Source: an uncultured Rhodopila sp.
GTDB taxonomy: Bacteria; Pseudomonadota; Alphaproteobacteria; Acetobacterales; Acetobacteraceae
Direction: 5' to 3'
Assembly (NCBI RefSeq): GCF_903944925.1
Contig: NZ_CAJATU010000082.1
Location: 1-64,000 of the forward strand
Length of the DNA: 64,000 nucleotides
The position numbers and the translations under genes were made by a program. Of the stretch, positions 18,701 to 27,489 are shown one piece after another. Numbering within the stretch: the first letter of the stretch is position 1; the number at the start of each line of letters is the position of its first letter. The notes beneath the pieces were generated by a model that saw only the letters and a list, made by a program, of their open reading frames with translations, was not told the origin of the DNA and made no database searches.

Positions 18701-19079
18701 GAACGAACGCTACACCCTGGCGTGCAACGGCGCCGCGGTGCCGCTGAGTGCGACGGACCGGGTGGGCGAATATGTCGGCGGGGTGCGGTTCAAGGCGTGG
18801 AACCCGCCGAGTTCGCTGCATCCGACGATCCGCCCGCATGCGCCGCTGACGTTCGACGTGTTCGACACCTGGAACGGGCGGAGCATCGGCGGGCTGAGCT
18901 ACAACGTGTCACATCCCGGCGGGCGGAGCTACGAGACGTTCCCGGTCAATGCGAACGAGGCGGAAGCGCGGCGGCGCTCACGGTTCTTCGCGTTCGGGCA
19001 TACGCCCGGATCGATGCCGGAGCCGGTGGTGGAGCTGTCGCGGGAGCATCCGCGGACGCTCGATCTGCGGCGGGTTTAG
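15780..19079 (+). CDS. Large transglutaminase-like protein with DUF2126
   Basis: 1099 residues. An N-terminal bacterial transglutaminase domain has a complete triad: Cys180 in GKGSCRDSAWL, His229 in DLHAWAEVYLP and Asp245 in GWVGLDATSG. The rest is the long DUF2126 region, with the ends MGGEPTFI, GTGGGNHVVMGG and HPSLSYLFSGQFIGPTSQHP. Such proteins are usually found with circularly permuted ATP-grasp, alpha-E and proteasome-type protease genes, suggesting peptide ligation or modification; none of these partners is in the window. The ATG at 15780 was chosen because homologues begin LHVALTHKTSYHYDR; the ORF track starts 60 bp earlier. Confidence 0.92.
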   Translation: MPLHVALTHKTSYHYDRLVSLGPQTIRLRPAPQARTAILSYDLKIEPEPHFINWMQDPQGNHLARVVFPEKVDRFEVTVDLVADMVTINPFDFFLEPEAENYPFGYDPVLDQELAPFRKAEPAGPHLTALLAAIPREEKRTVDKLVELNTLVQHAVAYIVRLEPGVYTPEETLDLGKGSCRDSAWLLVQVLRHLGMAARFVSGYLIQLVGDVKPLTGPEGPTADFTDLHAWAEVYLPGAGWVGLDATSGLFCGEGHIPLAASPDPISAAPITGLVEKAEVTFDFAMSISRIKETPRTTKPYTEAQWQAILAQGAAVDRALVRNDVRLTMGGEPTFIAANDMDAPEWNTDALGPTKRAYAGRLIRRLMDRWAPGAALSHAMDKHYPGEQLPRWALHCYWRKDGEPIWTNPFLLASDDDQDSATAADVAEFAASLAERLQVDPSLVIPAYEDIYYYLWKERQLPGNVVAEDSKLKDPLERARMVRIFQQGLASVAGSVLPLRRVIDGGVRRWQSGKWFFRAGEMFLIPGDSPVGFRLPLDSLPWADPATVDFETPPDPFAPSSPLPRRQLLQNRRLTPGGGIENFRPVRQELPVVGQGDPNVVRTALAVESREGKLHVFLPPLYAAEDWLALAAAIEETAAELGRKVVLEGYQPPEDDRILSFSVTPDPGVIEVNVHPTDNWADQVRLTEELYEEARQVGLATEKFNLDGRHVGTGGGNHVVMGGARAEDSPFLRRPDLLKSVVGFWHNHPSLSYLFSGQFIGPTSQHPRLDEARQDSLAELEIAFSHVKAKQPVAPWITDRLFRNILADMTGNTHRTEFCIDKMYTPDSASGRRGLVECRAFEMPPHARMSAAQILLMRSAVAAFWERPYERRMIQWGTRVHDDFMLPHFVEQDFREVLDELSGLGFGLDPAWFAPHLAFRFPHVGTVDLRGLQLEIRNALEPWHVLGEEQVSGGTARYVDSSVERVQAKVSGWVNERYTLACNGAAVPLSATDRVGEYVGGVRFKAWNPPSSLHPTIRPHAPLTFDVFDTWNGRSIGGLSYNVSHPGGRSYETFPVNANEAEARRRSRFFAFGHTPGSMPEPVVELSREHPRTLDLRRV

Positions 19080-19147
19080 GGGGCTTCGACCCGTGATGGC
19101 GCGCGACCGGCCGATTGGCCGATCGGCGGGCGGCTTTGGGAGCGGGC

Positions 19148-20797
19148 CTACCCGTAAACCCCAACCCCCTCGCCTCGCGTCATCCGTTCAACCAGTGGAA
19201 CCCCGGTCAAGCTGCACGCCACCGCCTCCGCCACCCTGATCCCGTCCACACCCGCCGACAAAATCCCCCCGGCATAGCCGGCCCCTTCGCCGGCCGGGAA
19301 TAACCCCGGCGTATTTATGCTATGCCCGTCCGCGCCCCTGACGATCCGGATGGGTGAGGACGTTCGCGTCTCCACCCCCGTCAGCACCGCGTCGTGCATC
19401 GCGAAGCCGGGGATCTCCCGGGCAAACCGCCCCACGGCCTCACGGATCGCCTCCACGGCGAACCCGGGCAGGCAGGCTGCCATATCCGCCACCGCCACCC
19501 CCGGCTGATAAGACGGCACCACCACCCCCAGCGCCCGGGACGCCCGGCCCTCCAGCAGATCGCCGACGGTCTGCACCGGAGCGGCATACGAACAACCCCC
19601 CGCCTCGAACGCACGCCGCTCCCATTCCTGCTGGTAGGCCACGCCCGCCAGCGCATCGCCCGGATAGTCCGCCGGCGTGATCCCGCAGACGATCCCGGCA
19701 TTGGCGTTGAACTCGGCGCGGGAATACTGGCTCATGCCGTTGGTGGCGACGCACCCGGCTTCCGATGTCGCCGCCACCACGCGCCCGCCGGGGCACATGC
19801 AGAAGCTGTAGACGGATCTGCCGTTGCTGGCGTGGTGCACCAGCTTGTAGTCCGCCGCGCCAAGCAACGGATGACCCGCAAACCCGCCGAACCGGGCGCG
19901 ATCGATAAGCGACTGTGGATGCTCGATGCGCACGCCGATAGAGAACGGCTTGGCCTCGATGAAAAGGCCCCGCCGGTGCAGCACCCCGAACGTGTCCCGC
20001 GCGCTGTGCCCGATCGCCAGCACCACGGCCGATGCGTCGATCTGCGAGCCATCCGCCAGGACTACGCCGCGCACCCGCCGCTGCTCGTCCAGCGCAAGAT
20101 CATCGACCCGTGCGCCGAAGCGATACTCGCCGCCGAGCGCCTCGATCTTCGCCCGGATGCCCTCCACCACCGTCACCAGCCGGAAGGTGCCGATATGCGG
20201 CTTGGAGACCCACAGGATTTCCTCCGGCGCGCCGGCCTCGACGAACTCCGTCAGCACCCGCCGCCCGAGGCCGCGATGGTCCTTGATGCCGGAGTACAGC
20301 TTGCCGTCGGAGAACGTGCCGGCGCCGCCCTCGCCGAACTGCACGTTGGATTCGGGGTCCAGCACGCCGCGGCGCCACAGGCCCCAGGTGTCTTTCGTGC
20401 GCTCCCGCACCAGCTTGCCGCGTTCCAGGATCAGCGGCCGGAAACCCATCTGCGCCAGGGTCAGCGCCGCCATCAGCCCGCACGGGCCGGTGCCGATGAC
20501 AACCGGCCGACTCTCTGACCCGCCGGCATGAACGGGCAGACAGTACTGCGTGTCCGGCGCCTGGCCGACACGAGGGTTGCCGGCGCAACGCGCCAGCACG
20601 GACGCCTCGTCCCGCACCGCCACATCCACCGCATACACCAGGCTGATCGCCGATCGGCGGCGCGCGTCGTAGCCGCGCCGGGTGACGGTCAGGGACAGAA
20701 TATCGGCGGCAGCCACGCCAAGCCGCTCAAGCACCGCGTCGCGCAAGGCATCGGGCGGATGATCGAGCGGCAGCTTCAGTTCGGTCAGGCGGAGCAT
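19148..20797 (-). CDS. FAD-dependent oxidoreductase (COG2509-type)
   Basis: About 549 residues. A small N-terminal domain (TELKLPLDHPPDAL) precedes an FAD-binding Rossmann motif VVIGTGPCGLMAALTLAQMG, followed by the family signature QFGEGGAGTFSDGKLYSG and the C-terminal TPGLFPAGEGAGYAGGI. This matches widespread uncharacterised FAD dehydrogenases whose substrate is unknown. I used the ATG at 20797 (MLRLTELKL), not the ORF-track start at 20899, which would overlap ilvE. It follows ilvE by 28 bp on the same strand. Confidence 0.9.
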   Translation of the reverse strand: MLRLTELKLPLDHPPDALRDAVLERLGVAAADILSLTVTRRGYDARRRSAISLVYAVDVAVRDEASVLARCAGNPRVGQAPDTQYCLPVHAGGSESRPVVIGTGPCGLMAALTLAQMGFRPLILERGKLVRERTKDTWGLWRRGVLDPESNVQFGEGGAGTFSDGKLYSGIKDHRGLGRRVLTEFVEAGAPEEILWVSKPHIGTFRLVTVVEGIRAKIEALGGEYRFGARVDDLALDEQRRVRGVVLADGSQIDASAVVLAIGHSARDTFGVLHRRGLFIEAKPFSIGVRIEHPQSLIDRARFGGFAGHPLLGAADYKLVHHASNGRSVYSFCMCPGGRVVAATSEAGCVATNGMSQYSRAEFNANAGIVCGITPADYPGDALAGVAYQQEWERRAFEAGGCSYAAPVQTVGDLLEGRASRALGVVVPSYQPGVAVADMAACLPGFAVEAIREAVGRFAREIPGFAMHDAVLTGVETRTSSPIRIVRGADGHSINTPGLFPAGEGAGYAGGILSAGVDGIRVAEAVACSLTGVPLVERMTRGEGVGVYG

Positions 20798-20825
20798 GCT
20801 GGCTAACGAACGCGCGACCGCGCCC

Positions 20826-21893
20826 CTACCCCCGCAGCAGTGTTGCCCACCCGTGCGGGTCCGGCGCGGTGCCATATTGGATACCCACGATGGTATCATA
20901 CAGCTTCTGCGTCAGCGCCCCGGTCTGGCCGCCATTGATGATATACTTCTCGCCCTTGTAGCCTAGCTCCCCGACCGGCGAGATCACCGCCGCCGTCCCG
21001 GTGCCCCACATCTCCAGCGTCCCGGCCTTCGCCGCCGCCAGCACGTCGTCGATCGCAATCGGCCGCTCGGACACGCGCAGCCCCCAGTCGCGCAGCAGGG
21101 TCAGCGCCGAGTCCCGGGTGATGCCAGCCAGGATGGTCCCGTTCAGCGGCGGGGTGATCACCTCATCGCCGATTTTCAGCATGATGTTCATGGTGCCGAC
21201 CTCGTCGAGGTATTTGTGCTCGACGCCGTCGAGCCAGAGCACCTGGGTATAGCCGGCCTTCTGGGCTTCCTCCGCGCCGAACAGCGAGGCCGCGTAGTTG
21301 GCCATTGTCTTCGCCGCACCCAGCCCGCCGCGCACCGCACGGACATACTGGTCCGTGGCCAGGATACGCACCGGGTTCATGCCTTCCTTGTAATAAGCCC
21401 CCACCGGCCCGACGATCACGTAGTACAGATACGAGTGCGACGGATGCACGCCCAGGAACGTCTCCGCCGCGATCACCGTCGGGCGGATATACAGCGAGGT
21501 GCCCGGCAGCGAAGGCACCCAGCGCTGATCGACTTCCACCAGCGCCCGGATCGATTCCTCCACCAGGGCGGGATCGATCTCCGGAATGCACAGGTAATGT
21601 CCCGATTTGTTCAGCCGCCGCGAGTGGTCCGCCACGCGGAACAGCCGGATCTGCCCGTCGGCGCCGCGAAACGCCTTCAACCCGTCGAAAATGCCCTGTC
21701 CGTAGTGCAGTACGCAGGTGGCCGGGTCCAGCACGAACGGTGCGTAAGGCTCGATCCGCGGCGAGTGCCAGCCCTTCCCCTCGTCGTAGTTCATCAGGAA
21801 CATATGGTCGGAGAACACCTTCCCGAACGCCAGGCTCTCATCAGCCGGGGGCTGCGCGGGGTTGGCGGTGCGGGTTATCGCGATCTGGGTCAC
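20826..21893 (-). CDS. ilvE: Branched-chain amino acid aminotransferase IlvE
   Basis: 355 residues, fold-type IV PLP enzyme, catalysing the last transamination in Leu, Ile and Val synthesis or the first step in their breakdown. The PLP lysine is K195 in GAAKTMANYAAS. Other signatures are HYGQGIFDGLKAFR and the EVGTMNIMLKIGD loop. Length fits the larger BCAT subgroup. It is probably co-transcribed with the downstream FAD oxidoreductase. Confidence 0.95.
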   Translation of the reverse strand: MTQIAITRTANPAQPPADESLAFGKVFSDHMFLMNYDEGKGWHSPRIEPYAPFVLDPATCVLHYGQGIFDGLKAFRGADGQIRLFRVADHSRRLNKSGHYLCIPEIDPALVEESIRALVEVDQRWVPSLPGTSLYIRPTVIAAETFLGVHPSHSYLYYVIVGPVGAYYKEGMNPVRILATDQYVRAVRGGLGAAKTMANYAASLFGAEEAQKAGYTQVLWLDGVEHKYLDEVGTMNIMLKIGDEVITPPLNGTILAGITRDSALTLLRDWGLRVSERPIAIDDVLAAAKAGTLEMWGTGTAAVISPVGELGYKGEKYIINGGQTGALTQKLYDTIVGIQYGTAPDPHGWATLLRG

Positions 21894-22023
21894 TGCGGTC
21901 TCGTTGTCTGAAGGAGCCTCACGCTACAATACCATGAAACCCCGCGCCATTGCAGCCTGCGGTCGCCCGTCATGCGTGTGCCGGCAATCCGACGTGACCG
22001 CGACGGGCGGTGACGCCCCGGCG

Positions 22024-22212
22024 CTATCCGCCGCGTTCCGCGATCTGCTGCTGCCGCCGCCTGTCGCTGACCGTGCGCATGTTGAGCAGTTCGCGCCGGA
22101 CTTCCGCATTCTCATCGTCGGTGCCGGGGTGCCGCGAGCCGTCAGGCGCCAGCCAGTAACAGGTTTCCGCCTCGGCATTGATGATCTTTTGCCAGTCCTT
22201 TGGCCTGCTCAC
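22024..22212 (-). CDS. Small conserved-looking hypothetical protein
   Basis: A 62-residue protein starting at GTG: SRPKDWQKIINAEAETCYW and ending in a charged helix (RTVSDRRRQQQIAERGG). The ORF track reports it only as the tail of a longer frame. An AGGAG ribosome-binding site seven bases before the GTG decides the start. Trp and Cys content and the absence of low complexity argue that it is real. Function unknown. It lies between the amidase and ilvE on the same strand. Confidence 0.65.
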   Translation of the reverse strand: MSRPKDWQKIINAEAETCYWLAPDGSRHPGTDDENAEVRRELLNMRTVSDRRRQQQIAERGG

Positions 22213-22367
22213 GATAGCTCCTGCTTTCCGGAAAAGGGGTGATGACGCGTGACCCGAGGTGGAGGGAACCGCCGACTCCACGCCACCGGCAGTGAACCTT
22301 GTGCCGGGCGCGGCACAGGCAAGACGACGGTCGCCAGGTGGCGGAGATTCTTCAAGGCGGAGCTGCA

Positions 22368-23633
22368 TCAGCCGAGCGCCGCCTGCACCCAGCGCGCCCC
22401 GGCCAGCACCGCCCGATCCTCCCCTCGCCGGCCGACGATCTGGATGCCCAGCGGCAACCCGTTCGGACCCGTCCCGGCCGGCACCGTTACGCAGGGCACG
22501 TGCAACGAGGTCCAGATGAAGTTGAACACGGGGTCGCCGGTCCACTCCAAACCCTTCGGCGCCTCACCGGGCGCGGCGGGCGTAACCAGCACATCCAGCC
22601 CCTCCATTGCCCGCGGAAACGCGGCCTGCATGCGAGCGAACACGGCATAGGCGTGATCCAGCGCCGCCTCGGTTTGCGAAAGCCCGAACGCCAGGCGTTC
22701 CCGCAGCCCTTCGCTGATCAGGTCCGGGAAGCGGGTCAGTTCCCATGCCAGAGATCGGGCGCTTTCCGCATTCATGACGATCGGGTGCGCCTCGATCAGC
22801 TCCGCGAAATCCTCCGGCAGTTCCCGCTGGCAGATCGAGGCGCCCGCCCGGCCGAGCGCATCGCTCACCCGTTCTATCAACGCCACGGTTTCCGGTGCCG
22901 CTGCGGACCACACGGGTGAGCGGCAAATCCCGATCCGCGGGGCGCGCTGGGGCTTTGCATCCGGATCGCCGAGGTCGCGGCCGGAGACCGCCCCGGCAAA
23001 CAGCGCGCAGTCGGCTACCGTGCGCGCGATCACGCCGACGGTATCAAGACTGTCCGACATGATCTTCATGCCGCTGCGGCAGATCAGGCCGAATGTCGGC
23101 TTGTAGCCCACCACGCCGCAAAACGCCGCCGGACGGATCACGCTGCCGGCGGTCTGGGTGCCGAAAGCCAGAGGGAACAGGCCCGCGCCGACTCCCGCGG
23201 CTGAACCGGAGGACGACCCGCCGGGGGTGTGGGCGGGATTGACCGGGTTCATCGTCGGCCCCGGCTGCCGCGTCGCGAACTCCGTCGTCACGGTTTTGCC
23301 GACGACCACCCCGCCGGCCGCCCGGGCCGCAGCCACTGCCGCGGCATCCGCCCTCGGCTGCCAGCCCTGCCAAATCGGCGAACCGTATTCGGACGGCATG
23401 TCGGCCGTGTCGAGCACGTCCTTAACCCCGATCGGGATGCCTTGCAGCGGCCCCGGACGACACGACGCCGCGGCTGCGCGAACTTTGTCCGGATCGAAAC
23501 AGGCAAACGCCTTGACCGCCGGATCATGACGGGCGATGCGATCCACATACGCTTCCGCAAGATCGAGCGGGGTTAGCTTGCCATCCCGTACCAGATGAAC
23601 GGCGCGCACTGCGGACAGGCCGGGCAAATCCAT
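22368..23633 (-). CDS. Amidase-signature family hydrolase
   Basis: About 421 residues. The amidase-signature triad is complete: Lys in GIPIGVKDVLDTADMPSEYG, the cis-Ser in HTPGGSSSGSAAGV and the nucleophilic Ser in GTQTAGSVIRPAAFCG. It is not GatA: there is no gatC or gatB nearby, and the C-terminus is of the general amidase type. Substrate unknown. Start at the ATG with AGGAGG about 8 bases upstream; the ORF track begins 195 bp earlier. Confidence 0.92.
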   Translation of the reverse strand: MDLPGLSAVRAVHLVRDGKLTPLDLAEAYVDRIARHDPAVKAFACFDPDKVRAAAASCRPGPLQGIPIGVKDVLDTADMPSEYGSPIWQGWQPRADAAAVAAARAAGGVVVGKTVTTEFATRQPGPTMNPVNPAHTPGGSSSGSAAGVGAGLFPLAFGTQTAGSVIRPAAFCGVVGYKPTFGLICRSGMKIMSDSLDTVGVIARTVADCALFAGAVSGRDLGDPDAKPQRAPRIGICRSPVWSAAAPETVALIERVSDALGRAGASICQRELPEDFAELIEAHPIVMNAESARSLAWELTRFPDLISEGLRERLAFGLSQTEAALDHAYAVFARMQAAFPRAMEGLDVLVTPAAPGEAPKGLEWTGDPVFNFIWTSLHVPCVTVPAGTGPNGLPLGIQIVGRRGEDRAVLAGARWVQAALG

Positions 23634-23703
23634 CTTCGCTGCCTCCTGAAAACCCCGGCAGCTTGCAACACAGCCTTTTTGGCGTCCACCTATCCCCGCG
23701 TTT

Positions 23704-24153
23704 TCAAAGTCGAGCGTCCCCGGCTTCGAAGCCCAGCACCCCCGCGACATCGAGGTCTGGCTTGGACCACGCTTTCGGGTCTGCACCCGTCCACGCTCCC
23801 ATCTGATCGAAAGCCGCCTCAACGGCATCGGGATAAACCTCGTGCCTGAGGCTGGGCAGACTCTTCAACAGCCGCCGGATCTCACGCTGCTGCTCGCGGG
23901 TCGTCAGGCGCCAGCTCCGCGTCGCCATTTCGGGCTGTATGCGCAACTTCGGAATGTGCGCATAAAGCACGATCAACCGCGATCCAAGTTCGCGGCGGTC
24001 ACGCGCAGCCATGTCCGTCAGGTACGCGATGAGGTTGCCGCTGTCGAGCACGGCAAGATCGCCGTTTTGCAAGGCTGCGATCTGTCGCTCGATCCATGCA
24101 TGCTCATCCGCCTCGTACAGCGTGCCGGTCGGCTGCTCGACCAGATCGGCCAT
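23704..24153 (-). CDS. DUF29 domain protein
   Basis: 149 residues with the DUF29 pattern: YEADEHAWIERQIAALQNGD near the start, DSGNLIAYLTDMAARDRREL and RLIVLYAHIPKLRIQPEMATRSW. The family is all-helical, of unknown function and common in cyanobacteria and alphaproteobacteria. The ATG at 24153 has a GGAGG ribosome-binding site. It lies 70 bp upstream of the amidase on the same strand. The 203 bp before it, up to the divergent gene at 24357, show only a TTGAT-N8-ATCAA inverted repeat. Confidence 0.85.
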   Translation of the reverse strand: MADLVEQPTGTLYEADEHAWIERQIAALQNGDLAVLDSGNLIAYLTDMAARDRRELGSRLIVLYAHIPKLRIQPEMATRSWRLTTREQQREIRRLLKSLPSLRHEVYPDAVEAAFDQMGAWTGADPKAWSKPDLDVAGVLGFEAGDARL

Positions 24154-24356
24154 CCGTCTGCCTCCAATCACCCAATTGATTCTAGCACATCAAGCGGAGC
24201 AAAAAATCGGCAATGAACAAAGCCGTCGGCCATGAGCTAACGTTCTGCGGGGCGGGAACGTCGAACTCCATAGGTATGTCGCACATACCTGATTTCTTCA
24301 CCTTGAACGCCAACTGACACTGGCGCCGCATTTCGACCGGGTCCATCCTTTCCCCG

Positions 24357-24932
24357 ATGAGCGCACAGCAGCAGCCCAAGGGGGATACGTCAGGCACCGG
24401 CGGCGGACCCATCCGCGTCGGCGGCACGCCCGACGGCCTCGTGACCTATTTGGTCGATCTGCCGCCCGAGGCACTTCCCGCCGTCTGCAAGCGCGACCTG
24501 GAACGCGCCTGGTACGCCGCGCGCGATGCCGCCCTGGCCGAGCGCCAAGGAGCGGTGCGCGGATTCCGGTTCAACCGACCGGACGGCAGCCACACCGATC
24601 TCGCCCTGGCAGACCGCGACGCACGCTGCTGGGTCGGCGCGGTGGACCTGACCGTGGGGATCGCCACGGCGAACGGATTATCGCTGTGTCTGCGGCTGCT
24701 CGCCCTGATCGATCTGCTGGCCCGGGCGCCCTGGGCACGGTCGCTGCTGCATCTCGCCCGCGACGGGGCGGAATTCCATCCGGCGTTGCTGAAGGCCGCC
24801 GCAAGTCAACCGTTGACGCGGGATGCGCGGTTCGACGAAACCGGGTTCCGCACCCGCCTGTCCCGATTCGCCGGCGGCTTCCAGATCGAAGCGCCGGAGG
24901 CGGTCCCCCGCCTTTCAGGAGCCCATTCATGA
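24357..24932 (+). CDS. Hypothetical protein
   Basis: 191 residues, soluble, no signal peptide. Visible segments are GLVTYLVDLPPEALPAVCKRDLERAW and a helical centre (LSLCLRLLALIDLLARAPWA). I do not recognise the family. Its stop overlaps the start of the following lipoprotein gene (ATGA), so they are coupled. Confidence 0.6.
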   Translation: MSAQQQPKGDTSGTGGGPIRVGGTPDGLVTYLVDLPPEALPAVCKRDLERAWYAARDAALAERQGAVRGFRFNRPDGSHTDLALADRDARCWVGAVDLTVGIATANGLSLCLRLLALIDLLARAPWARSLLHLARDGAEFHPALLKAAASQPLTRDARFDETGFRTRLSRFAGGFQIEAPEAVPRLSGAHS

Positions 24933-25267
24933 CTTGCCTCCGTATCGCGATCTCAACCGGAGCCTTGCTCGGGGCCGTCGCCTTGTCCGCGTGCGACAGC
25001 GCCCCGCAGACCGCCCAGCAGCAGGCCGATGCCCAAACGGCCGCCGCGTGCCGCCAGCGCGCGAACGAAATCTTCGATCGGCAGAACCGCGGCGCCATCT
25101 ACGCCGCCAACCCGTCTACCAACTCGCCGTTTTCCGCCAACTTCACAGGCGACAATCCCAGCCGCGGCCTGTCGCAACAGTTTGCCCATGACAGGCAGGT
25201 CAGCGACTGCATACGCAACTCCGGCACCGGGGCCGAGCGTAGCCAGCCGCCGGCGGACCAGCACTGA
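24929..25267 (+). CDS. Small putative lipoprotein
   Basis: 112 residues. The signal peptide ends in a lipobox (ALSAC, Cys at about 22), followed by a Gln/Ala-rich linker and a soluble part with two more cysteines (AACRQR and VSDCIR) that could pair. The ATG lies in an ATGA overlap with the preceding gene and has CAGGAG upstream. The ORF track starts the frame 243 bp too early. Function unknown. Confidence 0.75.
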   Translation: MTCLRIAISTGALLGAVALSACDSAPQTAQQQADAQTAAACRQRANEIFDRQNRGAIYAANPSTNSPFSANFTGDNPSRGLSQQFAHDRQVSDCIRNSGTGAERSQPPADQH

Positions 25268-25301
25268 GCCGCCGCTTGTCGCCTGCGTCCGAGTTCCGCC
25301 G

Positions 25302-26486
25302 ATGATACAAGCGGCGAAACCCCATATGGACGCCATGGATCTGACCTTCATCCCGGGTTCCCGGATCGTCGAGGTGGCCCGCCTGGCCTTCGCCACGCCG
25401 GACGTGGATTTCCTGTGCTTCGGCGAATCCGACCAGCCGAGCCCGGACTCCGCACGGCAGGCCGCGGTGCAGGCGCTGGCGGACGGCGAGACCCGTTACC
25501 CCGACGTGCGCGGCCTGCCGGCGCTGCGGATGGCGCTGTCGGCCTACCTGTCGCGGCTGCACGCCAAGCCGGTGACGGAAGGCCGCATCCAGGTGACGGC
25601 GTCGGGCATGGCGGGGCTGTCGATCGCCATGGCGGCGGTGATCCGTGCCGGCGACAGGGTGGTCGTGCATGGGCCGATCTGGCCGAACATTCCGAACGCC
25701 GCGCATCTGCGCGGGGCCGATGTCGAGCAGATCGACCTGGACGCGCAGCCCGATGGCGGCTTCCGGCTCGACCTCGACCGCCTCGACTCGCTGATGGCGG
25801 GCGCGCGCGCGTTCATCCTGAACTCACCCGGCAACCCGACCGGCTGGACCGCCGAGGAGGCGGAGCTGCTGGCAATCCGCGAGATCTGCCGGCGGCACGG
25901 CGCCTGGCTGATCTCCGACGAGGTGTATTCCCGCCTGGTCTATGACGGGCGCCCCGCCGCGCCGTCGCTGCTGGACATCGCCGAACCGGGCGACCGCATT
26001 ATCGTCTGCAACAGCTTTTCCAAGACCTGGATGATGACCGGGTGGCGGCTGGGCTGGCTGGTGGTGCCGGACGGCACGCAGGAGGCGTTCATCAACATCG
26101 TCGAAGTGTCGCACTCCGGCGTCGCGCCGTTCATCCAGCAAGGCGGAGTCGCCGCCGTCGGCGACTCCCGGGCGGTGGACGACTTCCGCGCCCACTGCGC
26201 CGCCGGGCGCGCCATGGCCGGGGAGGCGCTGGCGGGCCTGAACGGCGTGCGCTACCGGCCGCCCCCGGGTGCGTTTTATGCCTTTCTCGCCGTCGAGGGA
26301 TTGCGCGATAGTCTCGATCTGGCGAAGAAACTCGTCACCCGGCACGGCGTTGCCGTGGCCCCGGGCGTGGCTTTCGGTTCGGCGGGCGAGGGCTGGCTGC
26401 GGGTCTGTTTCGCCCAGTCCGCGCCGCTGATGGAGCGGGCGATGCATCGCCTGCGGGACGGACTTCGGGCGGAGATAGGATCATGA
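25302..26486 (+). CDS. Class I/II PLP-dependent aminotransferase
   Basis: 394 residues with the fold-type I aminotransferase pattern: CFGESDQPSPDS, TRYPDVRGLPALR, NSPGNPTGW, SDEVYSRLVYDG and the Schiff-base lysine K241 in NSFSKTWMMTGWRLGW. The amino-acid substrate cannot be told from sequence alone. An internal ATG at 25326 is an alternative start. The stop overlaps the following gene in an ATGA arrangement. Confidence 0.92.
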   Translation: MIQAAKPHMDAMDLTFIPGSRIVEVARLAFATPDVDFLCFGESDQPSPDSARQAAVQALADGETRYPDVRGLPALRMALSAYLSRLHAKPVTEGRIQVTASGMAGLSIAMAAVIRAGDRVVVHGPIWPNIPNAAHLRGADVEQIDLDAQPDGGFRLDLDRLDSLMAGARAFILNSPGNPTGWTAEEAELLAIREICRRHGAWLISDEVYSRLVYDGRPAAPSLLDIAEPGDRIIVCNSFSKTWMMTGWRLGWLVVPDGTQEAFINIVEVSHSGVAPFIQQGGVAAVGDSRAVDDFRAHCAAGRAMAGEALAGLNGVRYRPPPGAFYAFLAVEGLRDSLDLAKKLVTRHGVAVAPGVAFGSAGEGWLRVCFAQSAPLMERAMHRLRDGLRAEIGS

Positions 26487-27166
26487 GCCAAACCATCACC
26501 TGTGCAGTTTGCGGCGCCCCGGCCAGAGCCGCGTTTGCCGCCCCCCAGCCGGAGATCGCGCCGGACCTGGACATGCGTCCGGGGGAGCCCGCGCGCTCCA
26601 CCCTGCCCGACTGGATCCAGCAATGTCCGCGCTGCCGCGCCGCCGCGCCGGATCTCTCGGCGCTGCCCAAGGCGGCCAAGGCGATCGTTGAATCGGATGC
26701 ATACCACGCGCTGAGCACGTCCGGGCTGGAGGAAACCCTGCCATTCCGCCGCTGGGCGCTGATCTGCGAGCGCACCGGGGATCATCCGCAACAGGCGGAG
26801 GCCTTGCTGCAGGCCGCCTGGGCGGCTGATGACGCTGCCGTGATGACCGATGCGGCCCGCCTGCGCACCGAGGTCGCGGCGCTGTGGGATGGCACCGAAG
26901 ACGTCGAACTCGGGCTGCGGCGGCTGGACGTGCTGCGCCGCGCCGGCCTGTTCGATCAGGCCGCCGCCTGGGCGGACGTGCTGGCGGCGCGGCAGCAGGG
27001 GGAGACCGGCCGGTTGATCCTCGCGTTCCAGAAGGCGCGGATCGCGACCCGCGACGTCGGGCGGCACCTGATCAGCGCCGCCCTGCCGCCACCGTCCGCA
27101 ACGCCGCACGTTTCCCACGGCAAGCGCGCTCAAACCGGGTTCTGGTCGCGCCTGCTGCGGAAGTAG
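26483..27166 (+). CDS. Hypothetical protein with zinc-ribbon-like N-terminus
   Basis: 227 residues. Two CxxC pairs (CAVCGAP near residue 7 and CPRCRAAAPDLS near 49) could bind zinc. The rest is helical and TPR-like (ALICERTGDHPQQAEALLQ, LDVLRRAGLFDQAAAWADVL). The start overlaps the aminotransferase stop (ATGA). No function assigned. Confidence 0.7.
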   Translation: MSQTITCAVCGAPARAAFAAPQPEIAPDLDMRPGEPARSTLPDWIQQCPRCRAAAPDLSALPKAAKAIVESDAYHALSTSGLEETLPFRRWALICERTGDHPQQAEALLQAAWAADDAAVMTDAARLRTEVAALWDGTEDVELGLRRLDVLRRAGLFDQAAAWADVLAARQQGETGRLILAFQKARIATRDVGRHLISAALPPPSATPHVSHGKRAQTGFWSRLLRK

Positions 27167-27237
27167 GTGGCGTCAGACCGGCCTCTCAGGCGACGCCTCC
27201 GCGTCCGGGCGGTGACGAAAAAAGCGCCCGATTGGCG

Positions 27238-27489
27238 TCAAATCATGAACATCCGGGTGATTGACACGCCGAGCAGCAACAGCCCGATCAAAGCGAAGCC
27301 GAGGGCGCCGTAGGGCGGCAGGATACTGAGTATATTGAGGACGATGAACACCACGGCGGTCAGCGAGGTTCCGACGGCCATGAGGAAACTGGGCTTGGCG
27401 AGCGAAGAGGCTCCTTCCCGGAAATAGAATCGAAGGACGAAGACAACGAAAGCGGCGACAAAAGGCAGCAGGAGAATGCTGTGCGGCAT
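27238..27489 (-). CDS. Small hypothetical membrane protein
   Basis: 83 residues with three hydrophobic segments (LLLPFVAAFVVFVLRFYF, AVGTSLTAVVFIVLNILSIL and GFALIGLLLLGVSI). No known family recognised. It sits alone between convergent genes, so it is probably monocistronic. Confidence 0.6.
   Translation of the reverse strand: MPHSILLLPFVAAFVVFVLRFYFREGASSLAKPSFLMAVGTSLTAVVFIVLNILSILPPYGALGFALIGLLLLGVSITRMFMI

Noticed and set aside
17103-18839. 578-residue minus-strand ORF inside the DUF2126 gene
   Set aside because: Shadow of a gene with conserved motifs throughout; Arg/His/Gln-rich without any domain.
24176-24193. TTGAT-N8-ATCAA inverted repeat before the DUF29 gene
   Set aside because: Half-sites match FNR but the spacing is eight instead of four, so it does not fit the FNR/FixK consensus.
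24182-24427. 81-residue minus-strand ORF upstream of DUF29
   Set aside because: No ribosome-binding site, no family, and half of it is antisense to the gene at 24357.
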